Below are positions 51,736 through 60,285 of a stretch of DNA of 64,000 nucleotides, piece after piece. The position numbers and the translations under genes were made by a program. The DNA is from Paenarthrobacter nitroguajacolicus. Its GTDB lineage: Bacteria > Actinomycetota > Actinomycetes > Actinomycetales > Micrococcaceae. Under the pieces are notes generated by a model. The model searched no databases and was not told the DNA's origin. It saw nothing but the letters and a program-made list of their open reading frames with translations. The stretch spans positions 62,001 through 126,000 of the forward strand of contig NZ_VNFK01000011.1 in assembly GCF_007786235.1 (NCBI RefSeq), given 5' to 3'. How positions within the stretch are numbered: position 1 is the stretch's first letter; every line of letters starts with the position of its first letter.

Positions 51736-51752
51736 GATAACCCAGGGTTATC
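51736..51752. promoter_or_regulatory. LysR-type operator, copy 2 (ABC importer promoter)
   Basis: GATAACC-CAG-GGTTATC is a perfect 7-bp dyad located 187-203 nt before the binding-protein start. The inner ATAACCCAGGGTTAT matches copy 1 at 49,355 at 11 of 15 positions. A TTGACT hexamer at 51,768 could be the -35 element, placing the dyad about 60-70 nt before transcription start, the usual LysR activation position. Confidence 0.6.
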
Positions 51753-51938
51753 AGCTGCGAAGAATCTTTGACTTGGACTTATCGTGACGGTCCTCACAGA
51801 CTTGAAATAGCTTCGCAGGTGCCCGGTCGAGGGCCGGCAAGCGGAAAGCCCCGCTACCCCGAGAGTGCGAAGAGCTTCACATCCCCAACCCTCATCACAC
51901 CGTCGAGATTTTCTTACAGAGAGGTAAGGCCCATCGTG

Positions 51939-52967
51939 ATGAACGAATCAAGCCGTACAACGCAAACGGACCCTGTTCAGGCAGGCCGTCAAAGGAAGCT
52001 GCGCCGCCCCACGGGAGTTGCTCTGGCGATGCTCGCCACGGCTGCCCTGGCGCTGACTGGTTGCAGCGCGGACGGAGCCGCCAACGCAGGCGGTTCGGGC
52101 AAAAAGACCATCGGCGTATCGATGCCTGAGTTTCACTCATTGTTTTACGTAGCCGCCGTTGATGGCATGAAGAAGGCCGCTGCCGACGAAGGCTATGAAC
52201 TCGTCATCCTGAATGCAAACGGCAATTCCTCGCAGCAGGTCAACCAGGTTCAGAACCTGGTGACCCAGCAAGTCGGGGCAGTCATTTTCGCCATGCAGGA
52301 TGCGACGGCCGGTGCGGCCGGTGTTGCGGAGGCCAAGGGGGCAAACATCCCCGTTATTGCCATTGACCAGCGGCCCCAGGGCGACGTAACAACCTTCATT
52401 GGCAGCGACAGCATCAAGGCTTCCACGGAACTCTGCGACTACCTGGCCAAGCAGATGGGCGGCAAGGGAAACCTGGCCATCATCAAGGGCGTGCTTGGTT
52501 CCTCCACAGAGATTGAGCGCTCCAAAGGATGCGGAAGCATTCTGGAAAAGAATCCGGACATCAAGGTGGTCTCCACCACCAACGCCGACTGGGACGAGAA
52601 CAAGGCCTACAACGTGGCCCAGGATGTCCTGACGGCCAACCCTGACCTGCAGGCAATCTTTGCCCAAAATGACGGAATGGCCCTTGGTGCGGCGAAGGCA
52701 GCAGCGCAGGCCGGCCGCTCCAACCTCAAGATCGTCAGCGTTGACGGCTTCCCTCAGGTCTATGACGCCATCGAGGCCGGGCAGGTTCTGGCCACGATGT
52801 CCCAGGAACCCTTCCAAATGGGCGAGTTGGCCGTTCGCACCGCCATTGAAGCGATGAAGGGCGATGCTGCCTCCATTGAAAAGGAGCAACTGCAGCCAAC
52901 CGTCCTGGTGACAAAAGAGAACCTCGAAGAGGCTCGTTCCGCCGGATACTACGGCCCCGCGAAATAG
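51939..52967 (+). CDS. Sugar ABC transporter, substrate-binding lipoprotein
   Basis: A 342-aa periplasmic-binding-protein type 1 (RbsB-like) component. The N-terminus has a hydrophobic signal and the lipobox LALTGC (Cys42). The binding fold includes VSMPEFHSLFYVAAVDGMKK, VIFAMQDATAGAAG, PVIAIDQRPQGDV and IFAQNDGMALGAAKAA. It begins at ATG 51939; a GTG at 51936 is in frame. It heads a three-gene importer operon. The family binds pentoses, hexoses, inositols or related polyols, but no specific ligand can be read from it. Confidence 0.92.
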   Translation: MNESSRTTQTDPVQAGRQRKLRRPTGVALAMLATAALALTGCSADGAANAGGSGKKTIGVSMPEFHSLFYVAAVDGMKKAAADEGYELVILNANGNSSQQVNQVQNLVTQQVGAVIFAMQDATAGAAGVAEAKGANIPVIAIDQRPQGDVTTFIGSDSIKASTELCDYLAKQMGGKGNLAIIKGVLGSSTEIERSKGCGSILEKNPDIKVVSTTNADWDENKAYNVAQDVLTANPDLQAIFAQNDGMALGAAKAAAQAGRSNLKIVSVDGFPQVYDAIEAGQVLATMSQEPFQMGELAVRTAIEAMKGDAASIEKEQLQPTVLVTKENLEEARSAGYYGPAK

Positions 52968-53030
52968 CACGGAGCCGGCCTGCCCTGTACCGGGCAGGCC
53001 GGCACTTCCCCCGAACCAAGAAGGAAATCC

Positions 53031-54560
53031 ATGTCAATCCTGAGCACGGGACCGGCACCCCTCAACGGAGGAACGCTGACCGAGGAGCCCAACGCCCTCA
53101 AAGGAATAGGCCTCACCAAACAGTACGGCGGCAACACAGTTCTGCACGGAGTGGACATCACGCTGAAGGCGGGAACGGTCCTGGGATTCATCGGTGAGAA
53201 TGGCGCTGGAAAGTCCACCCTGAGCTCCATCCTGGCGGGTATCAAATCTCCGGATGCCGGCGAAATGTGGCTGAACGGAACTCCCTACGCTCCCACCGGT
53301 CCAGCCTCGGCGTTGAACAGTGGGGTTGCCATCATCCACCAGGAAATCAAGATGGTGCCGCGGCTCAGCGTCGCTGAGAACATGTTCCTGGGACGGTGGC
53401 CGAAAAAGCGGGGCCGCGTGGATACAGCATCCATGGCCGAGCAGGCTGAATCGGCGTTGGCCGTTCTGGGAGCCAAAATAGACCCACGCCGGGCCGTCGC
53501 CGGGTTGTCCATGGCGGCCCAACAGGAGATAGAGATCGCCAAGGCAATTCTTCGCGATCCGTCCTACGTGATCTTCGACGAGCCGTCCGCCTCTCTGGGG
53601 CAGGAGGAGACCGAGAAGGTCCTTGATCAAATCCGGATCCTCCGTGACCGGGGCGCAGGCGTGATCTATATCAGTCACCGCCTGGACGAAATCTCCGCGA
53701 TTGCCGATGAAATACTCTGCCTCCGGGATGGTCGCCGTGCGATGGCGTGGGACACCGGAAGGGTCACCAAGGACCAGATGATTCACGCCATGGTGGGGAG
53801 GGAATTCGTTTACGCCCATCAGGAACCGGAACCAGCCCAAGAGGACGTGGTGCTGGAAGTGGACGGCCTGACCCGTCAGGGAGTCTTCAGCGATGTTTCC
53901 TTCTCGGTCCGCAAGGGGGAGATCCTGGGGATGTCCGGCTTGGTCGGTGCGGGTCGCACGGAAGTTGTGAGGACCCTCGCCGGAGCCGACCGGGCGGATG
54001 CCGGAAAGGTGACGGTCGAAGGTAAGGCCGTTGAGATCCGCAATGTTGCAGGTGCCATACGCGAAGGCATTTTCATGGTCCCTGAAGACCGCAAAGGCCA
54101 GGGGTTGAACCTTGGCAGGAGCGGGGGAGAGAACATGGTCCTGCCGTGGGAAAACACCCTGACCCCCAGCGGCTTCGTCACCAACAGGACCGTGAAGCGC
54201 GTCGAGCGCGAGCAAGCCCTTGAACTGGACATTCGGGGCAATCTGAGCATCCCGGTCCTGTTCCTGTCCGGAGGAAACCAGCAAAAGGTCCTGCTGGCCA
54301 AATGGCTGGTCCGGAAACCGAAAGTGCTCATCCTTGATGAACCCACTCGTGGCGTGGATGTCGGTGCCAAGGCAGCCATCTACGAGATCGTCAGGAAGCT
54401 GGCAGCTGAAGGGGTAGCGATCATCGTTGTCTCTTCCGAACTTGAAGAGGTCCTGGGCCTTTCCCATCGCGTACTTGTCATGGCAGGGGGAAGGCAGCGC
54501 GGCATTCTGAGCCGGGACGAAGCCCTTCCAGACCGTGTCATGGAACTCTCAGTGCCGTAG
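53031..54560 (+). CDS. Sugar ABC transporter, ATP-binding protein (double domain)
   Basis: A 509-aa RbsA/MglA-type ATPase. First domain: Walker A GENGAGKSTL, signature LSMAAQQEIEIAKA (the usual LSGGQ is altered) and Walker B VIFDEPSASL. Second domain: a degenerate Walker A GLVGAGRTEVV, signature LSGGNQQKVLLAKW and Walker B LILDEPTRGVDVG. The organisation matches carbohydrate-uptake transporter family 2. It lies 63 nt downstream of the binding protein and 36 nt upstream of the permease. Confidence 0.94.
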   Translation: MSILSTGPAPLNGGTLTEEPNALKGIGLTKQYGGNTVLHGVDITLKAGTVLGFIGENGAGKSTLSSILAGIKSPDAGEMWLNGTPYAPTGPASALNSGVAIIHQEIKMVPRLSVAENMFLGRWPKKRGRVDTASMAEQAESALAVLGAKIDPRRAVAGLSMAAQQEIEIAKAILRDPSYVIFDEPSASLGQEETEKVLDQIRILRDRGAGVIYISHRLDEISAIADEILCLRDGRRAMAWDTGRVTKDQMIHAMVGREFVYAHQEPEPAQEDVVLEVDGLTRQGVFSDVSFSVRKGEILGMSGLVGAGRTEVVRTLAGADRADAGKVTVEGKAVEIRNVAGAIREGIFMVPEDRKGQGLNLGRSGGENMVLPWENTLTPSGFVTNRTVKRVEREQALELDIRGNLSIPVLFLSGGNQQKVLLAKWLVRKPKVLILDEPTRGVDVGAKAAIYEIVRKLAAEGVAIIVVSSELEEVLGLSHRVLVMAGGRQRGILSRDEALPDRVMELSVP

Positions 54561-54596
54561 CGCACTTCATGCCCTTCACGACAGAAAGTTAAGATA

Positions 54597-55631
54597 GTGC
54601 CCACAACAAATACCATCGGCGCCAAGGCCGAGCCAGGCGCCCGGCATAACACCGGCTCAGGCATCGGCCCCGAGCCATTGCAAGCAAGGATCAAGCAGCT
54701 CGCCAAGAGTGTCCCGGGCCCCGTGATCGGCCTGGTGGTCATTTGCATCGCGATGTCGCTGCTCTCGCCGTACTTCCTCACTCCGAACAACCTCATTAAC
54801 GTCCTCAGCCAGGTTTCCTACATCGGGATGATGGCCGTGGGGGCCGCGTTGGTCATCATCCTCGGTGGAATAGACCTTTCTGTGGGTTCCACCATGGCGT
54901 TGTCATTCATGGCTACGGCGTTCCTCTATAAGGAAATCGGCTTGCCGTTTTGGCTCGCCATGGTTTGCGGGCTCATTCTGGGTGCCTTCATCGGACTGGT
55001 GAACGGGCTCCTGGTGACTTTCGGGCATGTCCAGCCATTTATCGCGACGCTGGCAACCATGTTCGCCGGTGCGGGGCTGGCTCTGTACATCACCAATGGA
55101 AACCCGGTGGTCGGCTTCCCTGATTGGTTCCTCGGCCTGTCCCGTACGCGACTGCTGGGAATCCCGTTGCAGGTCTACCTCATGCTCCTGGTCTTCATTC
55201 TTGCCGCTCTGTGGTTGCGGTACCGGCCCTCCGGCCGCCAGCTCTACGCCATTGGCGGCAACGAGGAAGTAGCCCGCCTGTCAGGTATCAGCGTCCGGCT
55301 TGCCCAGGCACGCGTCTACGTCATTGCCGGGTTCCTGGCGGCCCTCGCCGGTCTGGCAGTCGGAGCCCGGTTGGATTCGGCGCAGCCAACTGCGGGAAGT
55401 GCCTCCGATCTGTTGAGCGTGATCGCCGCAGTTGTTATTGGCGGGGCCAGCTTGTCCGGCGGTGTGGGTTCCATGTTCAGTACGTTCATTGGCCTTCTGA
55501 TTATCGGCGTCCTCAACAACGGGCTTACCCTGCTGAACGTGTCGCCGAATCTCCAACCGGTGGTGATCGGCGTCGTGATTGTGCTGGCGGTCATCAGCGA
55601 CCGTGGCAACCTTCCGCTGAAACGAACATGA
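54597..55631 (+). CDS. Sugar ABC transporter, permease
   Basis: A 344-aa RbsC-like integral membrane protein with about 8-10 segments, starting at a GTG. Family phrases: ILGGIDLSVGSTMALS (the conserved GGIDLSVG), AFIGLVNGLLVTFGHVQPFI and IGGASLSGGVGSMFSTFIG. It is the last gene of the importer operon and is followed by a strong terminator. Probably one permease homodimer per transporter. Confidence 0.94.
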   Translation: MPTTNTIGAKAEPGARHNTGSGIGPEPLQARIKQLAKSVPGPVIGLVVICIAMSLLSPYFLTPNNLINVLSQVSYIGMMAVGAALVIILGGIDLSVGSTMALSFMATAFLYKEIGLPFWLAMVCGLILGAFIGLVNGLLVTFGHVQPFIATLATMFAGAGLALYITNGNPVVGFPDWFLGLSRTRLLGIPLQVYLMLLVFILAALWLRYRPSGRQLYAIGGNEEVARLSGISVRLAQARVYVIAGFLAALAGLAVGARLDSAQPTAGSASDLLSVIAAVVIGGASLSGGVGSMFSTFIGLLIIGVLNNGLTLLNVSPNLQPVVIGVVIVLAVISDRGNLPLKRT

Positions 55632-55647
55632 CTCCACTTCCAACAAG

Positions 55648-55690
55648 CGAACGCTCCCTCCACGAATTGTGGAGGGAGCGTTCGTTTTTG
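55648..55690. terminator. Intrinsic terminator after the ABC importer
   Basis: CGAACGCTCCCTCCAC pairs perfectly with GTGGAGGGAGCGTTCG (16 bp) around GAATT, followed by TTTTTG. It also lies near the 3' end of the convergent SDR gene. Confidence 0.9.
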
Positions 55691-55705
55691 TCAGGTGGGG
55701 TTTGT

Positions 55706-56491
55706 TCAGAGTTCGTGGGGATTGGGCTGCCCGTTCCAAGCAGTGACTCCGCCGTCAGCGGTCAGGATGTGTCCGTTGATATAAGAGGCGTCGGCTGAGG
55801 CGAGGAAGGTGAACGCAGGGGCAATCTCCTCCGGGACGGCAATGCGGCCCAACGGGATGGAACGTCCAAAGGCTTCTTTGAGGCCGGCGGTGGTATCCAG
55901 GTTCTTCTGCAGCAGCGGCGTCAGTACAGGTCCGGGAGCCACGGCGTTGCAGCGCACACCCCGCTGGGCGTAGTCCACCGCGACGCTGCGGGTGAAGTTG
56001 ATGACCGCACCCTTCGAGGCGTCGTAGGCGGCATAGCTGTAGTCAGCGCCGATACCTGAGACGCTCGCAGTATTAACGATGTTGCCTTGGGAGCGGATCA
56101 GGTGGGGAAGTGCGGCCCGTGTTGCGTAAAACAGGCCATCCACGTTGACCTTCATGACGGTCCGCCAGAGCTCGTTCGAGGTGGTTGCCGCCGGGCCCGT
56201 CGGGGCGATGCCGGCATTGTTGACCAGTACATCCAGCGTGCCAAGTTCTTCCACACTCTCGTTAATGACGGCGGCGATGGCGTCCGGATCGCTGACGTCG
56301 GCCACCTTGAGTGTCATTTGCGCCGATAGGACAGAGTTTCGCTCCCGAAACCGTTCCATCGGTTCTGCGCTGAGGTCCAAACCGACGACGTTGGCCCCTT
56401 CAAGGAGGAACCTCTTGAAGACGGCAGCCCCCAGTCCAGACCCGGCCCCCGTGACGATGACTGTTTTTCCGAGGAATCGATTCTGATCCAT
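55706..56491 (-). CDS. SDR-family oxidoreductase (classical)
   Basis: A 261-aa dehydrogenase: VTGAGSGLGAAVFKRFL, VNNAGIAPTG, Ser/Tyr/Lys in VNTASVSGIGAD and YDASKGAVINFT. The C-terminal INGHILTADGGV is standard. It is divergent from a further SDR (56,642-57,436). Their shared 150-nt promoter carries the third IclR-type dyad, which suggests both belong to the aldH/transketolase regulon. Confidence 0.93.
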   Translation of the reverse strand: MDQNRFLGKTVIVTGAGSGLGAAVFKRFLLEGANVVGLDLSAEPMERFRERNSVLSAQMTLKVADVSDPDAIAAVINESVEELGTLDVLVNNAGIAPTGPAATTSNELWRTVMKVNVDGLFYATRAALPHLIRSQGNIVNTASVSGIGADYSYAAYDASKGAVINFTRSVAVDYAQRGVRCNAVAPGPVLTPLLQKNLDTTAGLKEAFGRSIPLGRIAVPEEIAPAFTFLASADASYINGHILTADGGVTAWNGQPNPHEL

Positions 56492-56560
56492 TTGCTACTC
56501 CATATTTTTCACGTGGCTTCGCACCACAGCGGGACAAAGGCGAGAAAGAATGTCAATTAT

Positions 56561-56588
56561 TATCGCCAAGCAGACATTATGTCCGTAC
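56561..56588. promoter_or_regulatory. IclR-type operator, copy 3 (divergent SDR promoter)
   Basis: TATCGCCAAGCAGACA followed by TTATGTCCGTAC. The core dyad is GCAGACA-TTA-TGTCCGT (56,570-56,586). It matches copy 1 at 21 of 28 positions in the same order and spacing, roughly 18 kb away. Confidence 0.68.
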
Positions 56589-56641
56589 TATAAGAACAGG
56601 CTACTTGACTAGTGGTTCGTTTCGAAGGGGTTGCGCTAAAA

Positions 56642-57436
56642 ATGAAGATTGATCTCACTGGCAAGACAGCTTTGGTCACGGGTTCATCCCAGGGCATCGG
56701 CCTGGCCATCGCCACGGCGCTGGCCACGTCGGGAGCCGATGTGGTGCTTAGCGGCAGGAGCCGTGACTCGCTGGATGACGCCGCCTCTGCTGTTTCGGAG
56801 GCCGCCGGAGTCCGCAAGCCCCGGACTGTGGCAGCGGATCTGGGTACCAAACAGGGAATTGCGGATCTGCTGGGGGAAGTGGCCGGCATCGACATCTTGG
56901 TCAACAACCTTGGTATTTACGAGTCCAAGGACGCCATGGACATCACCGACGACGACTGGCAGGACTACCTGGATGTCAACTTGCTCTCCGCTGTTCGGTT
57001 GACGCGGGCCCTTCTCCCCGCCATGATGCAGCAGAAGTGGGGCAGGGTCCTGTACCTCGCCAGCGATGCCGCCATCGCCGTGCCCCACGACATGCTGCAC
57101 TATGGTGTGTCGAAGACCGCCTTGGTTGCGGCGGCCAGGGGCTATGCCAAGGTGGCTGCAGGATCCGGCGTGACGGTCAACTCGGTAATAGCCGGGCCCA
57201 CCAGGACCGACGGCGCCGTCCGCTTCATCAGGAGCAAGTTTGGCCCGGTCATGCCGTGGGAGGAAGCCGAGGGCAAATTCATGTCCACTGAACGCTCCGC
57301 CTCCCTGATCAAGCGGCTCATCGACCCGGCCGAGATCGCCAACATGGTGGTCTACCTCAGTTCTCCCCAGGCCTCGGCCACCACTGGCGGCGCTCTGAGG
57401 GTCGACGGCGGTTACGTCGACTCGATCTTTCCCTAG
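56642..57436 (+). CDS. SDR-family oxidoreductase (classical)
   Basis: A 264-aa dehydrogenase from the ATG at 56642 (GAAGGGG about 9 nt upstream; a GTG at 56612 is also in frame). Motifs: VTGSSQGIGLAIATALA, VNNLGIYES (NNLG variant) and HYGVSKTALVAAARGYAK with catalytic Tyr/Lys. The tail GGALRVDGGYVDSIF is family-typical. Its 3' end overlaps the convergent LLM oxidoreductase by 4 nt. Confidence 0.92.
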   Translation: MKIDLTGKTALVTGSSQGIGLAIATALATSGADVVLSGRSRDSLDDAASAVSEAAGVRKPRTVAADLGTKQGIADLLGEVAGIDILVNNLGIYESKDAMDITDDDWQDYLDVNLLSAVRLTRALLPAMMQQKWGRVLYLASDAAIAVPHDMLHYGVSKTALVAAARGYAKVAAGSGVTVNSVIAGPTRTDGAVRFIRSKFGPVMPWEEAEGKFMSTERSASLIKRLIDPAEIANMVVYLSSPQASATTGGALRVDGGYVDSIFP

Positions 57437-58398
57437 GAGAAAGACGGCAGAACGTGCCGGGCCACTTCTTCCATCGCCTGCTCCACCGGCCGTGAACTGG
57501 GCCTGAAATTCAGGGCCACGTGGGCAACCCCCGATTCTTCCAGCTCCGCCAGATACCGGACGAGGGAGTTGCGGCCCAGGCGGGCGCCGAAGCGGATCGG
57601 TTCCACCGGCGCCCACGGGTCTTCCAGAAGGTCCACCAGCATGGTGGTCAGCACAGGCTTGGCTTGTCCGTCCGGAACGGCGTGGTTCCAGCGATTCACC
57701 ACTGGTTTCATGAGCGGCCCGGAACGGTGGTAGGTCATGTAGCCGTCCATGGCGGAGGCGATCCAGTCCGTGCTCTGTTGGGCGCGGCCCACCGCCACCA
57801 GGGGAATTTCGGCTTGGGCGGGCGCCGGCAGGACCTTTATGGCGTTGTCCGGGCCGGAGCTTTCGCGCCATGCCGTCCGGATGGTGTCCACCGCGGAGCG
57901 GTACCGCTCGCCGCGCGACTCGAAATCGGCGTCGAACGCTGGATACTCATTGGGCCGGTCGCCCGAGGCGACGCCCAGGATAAGGCGGCCTCCGGAGAGC
58001 TGATCGATGGACGCTGCCATCTTGGCCACATGCAGGGGGTGGCGCAGTGGAAGGACCACTGCGGCGGTTCCCAGCAGGATCGATTCGGTAACGCCCGCAA
58101 GGTAGCCCAGGTAGGGAAAGGGATCGAACACCTGGCCGGCGTCGCCGAAAGCGGGCACCCAGAGAGGGACGTCGCGAAGCCAGAGGGCTTTGAAACCCAG
58201 CCGGTCCGCAAGTTCGGCCCTGCGCCGCTGATGGCTAAGGTCCGGAATGCCGAACTGGGCGTCGGACTCCGCCCGGCTGAACCGGGCGAAATCATTATCC
58301 AAGGGAAACTCGACGCCGATACTCAGGCCGTCGTCGTTCCGGCTGAGCGCTGCCAAAGCGGGCGATGGGCGGTGGGATATGTCTGCTGTCCGGGTCAT
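57433..58398 (-). CDS. LLM-class flavin-dependent oxidoreductase
   Basis: A 321-aa luciferase-like monooxygenase fold protein. It has SIGVEFPLDNDFARFSRAES near the N-terminus, RAELADRLGFKALWLRDVPL and AASIDQLSGGRLILGVASGD. The last two are the hallmark of the bacterial LLM family and resemble the BA3436-type subgroup. It probably uses reduced FMN or F420 for oxidation of an unknown compound. Its position next to the island may be incidental; no operon partner is evident. Confidence 0.87.
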   Translation of the reverse strand: MTRTADISHRPSPALAALSRNDDGLSIGVEFPLDNDFARFSRAESDAQFGIPDLSHQRRRAELADRLGFKALWLRDVPLWVPAFGDAGQVFDPFPYLGYLAGVTESILLGTAAVVLPLRHPLHVAKMAASIDQLSGGRLILGVASGDRPNEYPAFDADFESRGERYRSAVDTIRTAWRESSGPDNAIKVLPAPAQAEIPLVAVGRAQQSTDWIASAMDGYMTYHRSGPLMKPVVNRWNHAVPDGQAKPVLTTMLVDLLEDPWAPVEPIRFGARLGRNSLVRYLAELEESGVAHVALNFRPSSRPVEQAMEEVARHVLPSFS

Positions 58399-58443
58399 GC
58401 CGGCCTCTCGATCAGGGGAGTTGGATTTCGGTGACTGTGGTTC

Positions 58444-59661
58444 TCAGCGTGAGTATTCTTCGACCACTTGTGGTGCTGCATGCCGGGGCGTCTGGGCGGA
58501 AATCCGTGCTGCGCGGCGGGCGTTGGTTGCGGCGATCACCATGACGATGAGTCCCAGGAAGGTGATGGCGGAACCGGCCCAGATGGGTGAGGTGTACCCC
58601 CAGCCGGCCGTGATGGTGACGCCACCGAGCCAGGCGCCCAGGGCGTTGCCGACGTTGAAGGCTCCGATGTTGGCGCCCGAGGCAAGGGTTGGTGCGTTCT
58701 TGGCGTAGTTCATAACGCGCATTTGCAACCCGGGAACCGTGGCAAAGCCGAAGCCGCCCATGAGGACCAGGAACACGATGGTGAGAGGCTGGTTGCCGGC
58801 CGTCAGGGCGAAGGCCACCAGGACCACCACCAATACGGCGAGTATCACCAACAGTGTGCGGTCGACGTTGCGGTCAGCTGCCTTGCCACCCAGTGCGTTG
58901 CCCACAAACAGGCCCACACCGAAGAGGATCAACAGCCACGGAACGGTGCTTGCCGAGAAGTGGGAGACTTCCGTCAGCGTAAAGGCGATGTAGGTGAACG
59001 CGCCGAACATTCCGCCGTAGCCCAAGACCGTCACAGCGATGGAGAGCCAGACCTGGCCTGACTTGAAGGCGCGCAGCTCACTGCGGATACCGGCCGACGG
59101 CGTGTCGTCGGCGCCCGCTGTACGTGGCACGAACGTCAGGATGCCGATGAGGGCCAGGACTCCGATAACGCTGATGGCCCAGAATGTGGACCGCCATCCG
59201 GCTGTTTGGCCCAGCATGGTGCCGAAGGGCACGCCGAGTACATTTGCGGCTGTCAGGCCCGTGAACATGATGGCAATGGCCGCGGCTTTCCGGGTGCGGT
59301 CCACCATGCCGGCCGCCACTACCGATCCGATGCCAAAGAATGCACCGTGAGCCAGGGCCGCGATGATCCGTCCCGACATCATGGTCCAGTAGTCGGGGGC
59401 GATCGCTGAGAGGACGTTGCCCACTACGAAAACGCTAAGAAGCAATGCGAGGGCGTTTTTCCGGTCCATGCGCGCCATGGCCAGGGTGAGCAGCAGGGCT
59501 CCCACCACCACTGCGAGGGCGTAGCCGGAGATCAGCCAGCCGGCGGTTGCCTCACTCACGGCGAAATCGGCGGAGACTTCGGGGAGAAGTCCCATGATCA
59601 CGAACTCGGTGAGTCCGATGCCAAAGCCACCCAAGGCTAAGGCGATGAGCCCGACAGGCAT
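58444..59661 (-). CDS. MFS efflux transporter, DHA1 (AraJ/YdhP-like)
   Basis: A 405-aa protein with 12 predicted segments. It opens LIALALGGFGIGLTEFVIMG, with GYALAVVVGALLLTLAMARM and GRIIAALAHGAFFGIGSVVA. These sequences resemble the AraJ/YdhP/chloramphenicol-exporter group. It is divergent from a MarR regulator, with a dyad-rich 155-nt promoter between them. Probably an antibiotic or metabolite exporter derepressed by a small molecule. Confidence 0.92.
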   Translation of the reverse strand: MPVGLIALALGGFGIGLTEFVIMGLLPEVSADFAVSEATAGWLISGYALAVVVGALLLTLAMARMDRKNALALLLSVFVVGNVLSAIAPDYWTMMSGRIIAALAHGAFFGIGSVVAAGMVDRTRKAAAIAIMFTGLTAANVLGVPFGTMLGQTAGWRSTFWAISVIGVLALIGILTFVPRTAGADDTPSAGIRSELRAFKSGQVWLSIAVTVLGYGGMFGAFTYIAFTLTEVSHFSASTVPWLLILFGVGLFVGNALGGKAADRNVDRTLLVILAVLVVVLVAFALTAGNQPLTIVFLVLMGGFGFATVPGLQMRVMNYAKNAPTLASGANIGAFNVGNALGAWLGGVTITAGWGYTSPIWAGSAITFLGLIVMVIAATNARRAARISAQTPRHAAPQVVEEYSR

Positions 59662-59723
59662 AACAATCTCCTTGAAATCTTTACGTCAGAGGATAGTGCG
59701 CGTAAGCTGTTAGTTGCAGACGC

Positions 59724-59752
59724 TTGTAATATCTTTGCACAAGAAGATACAA
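59724..59752. promoter_or_regulatory. Candidate MarR operator between the exporter and marR
   Basis: TTGTA-A-TATCTT-TGCACAAG-AAGATACAA contains the dyad TATCTT-N8-AAGATA (59,730-59,749) nested in TTGTA ... TACAA. The larger flanks GTTGC (59,713) and GCAAC (59,760) extend it. The region is AT-rich relative to its surroundings. Confidence 0.6.
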
Positions 59753-59816
59753 CGCGCAAGCAACTACTTTGCGGGTGCGTGAATGACGTGGTCGGCGCGG
59801 ATGAAAGGAACATGAC

Positions 59817-60266
59817 ATGAGCATCGAAGACGACGCCCTGGAGGTGCGGGCCCGAGGTTGGCGCACGCTCGCAGCGCTGCATGCACTCATAGAGGGGCAA
59901 CTCGAAGAGGCGCTTCAGTCCACAGCCAAATTGTCAGTGGTTGAATACACGGTCCTGGATGCGCTCGCCAGGCAGGACGGCTGGCACATGAGGATGCAGC
60001 AATTGGCGCGGGCCACTGCCCTGTCTCCGAGTGCCACCACCCGCCTCGTGAACCGGTTGGAGAGCAGGGGGCTCCTGCAGCGCGTTCTCTGCGCGAATGA
60101 CAGGCGCGGGATCTACACAGAGCTCACCCCCGATGGGAGCGAACTGCTCAGTGCGGCCCGGCCTGCCCACGACAGGACGCTGGAACAGGCGTTGGCCACC
60201 GCAGGGGAAACCGCTGAGCTTGCACCGCTCGTTCAGGCACTGCCAGGGCTGCACGCGGCAGTTTGA
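59817..60266 (+). CDS. MarR-family transcriptional regulator
   Basis: A 149-aa winged-helix dimer. Features: LARATALSPSATTRLVNRLE (recognition helix), the wing CANDRRGIYTELTPDGSELL, and helices at both ends. The DxR-type wing motif (NDRRG) is conserved. It is divergent from the MFS exporter and very probably represses it and itself. Confidence 0.93.
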   Translation: MSIEDDALEVRARGWRTLAALHALIEGQLEEALQSTAKLSVVEYTVLDALARQDGWHMRMQQLARATALSPSATTRLVNRLESRGLLQRVLCANDRRGIYTELTPDGSELLSAARPAHDRTLEQALATAGETAELAPLVQALPGLHAAV

Positions 60267-60285
60267 CGCTGGGGCTCTCTTGGAA

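Noticed and set aside
53034-54467. Long open frame (477 codons) antisense to the ABC ATPase
   Set aside because: It mirrors the third-codon GC bias of the real gene; composition and lack of any motif show that it is a shadow frame.
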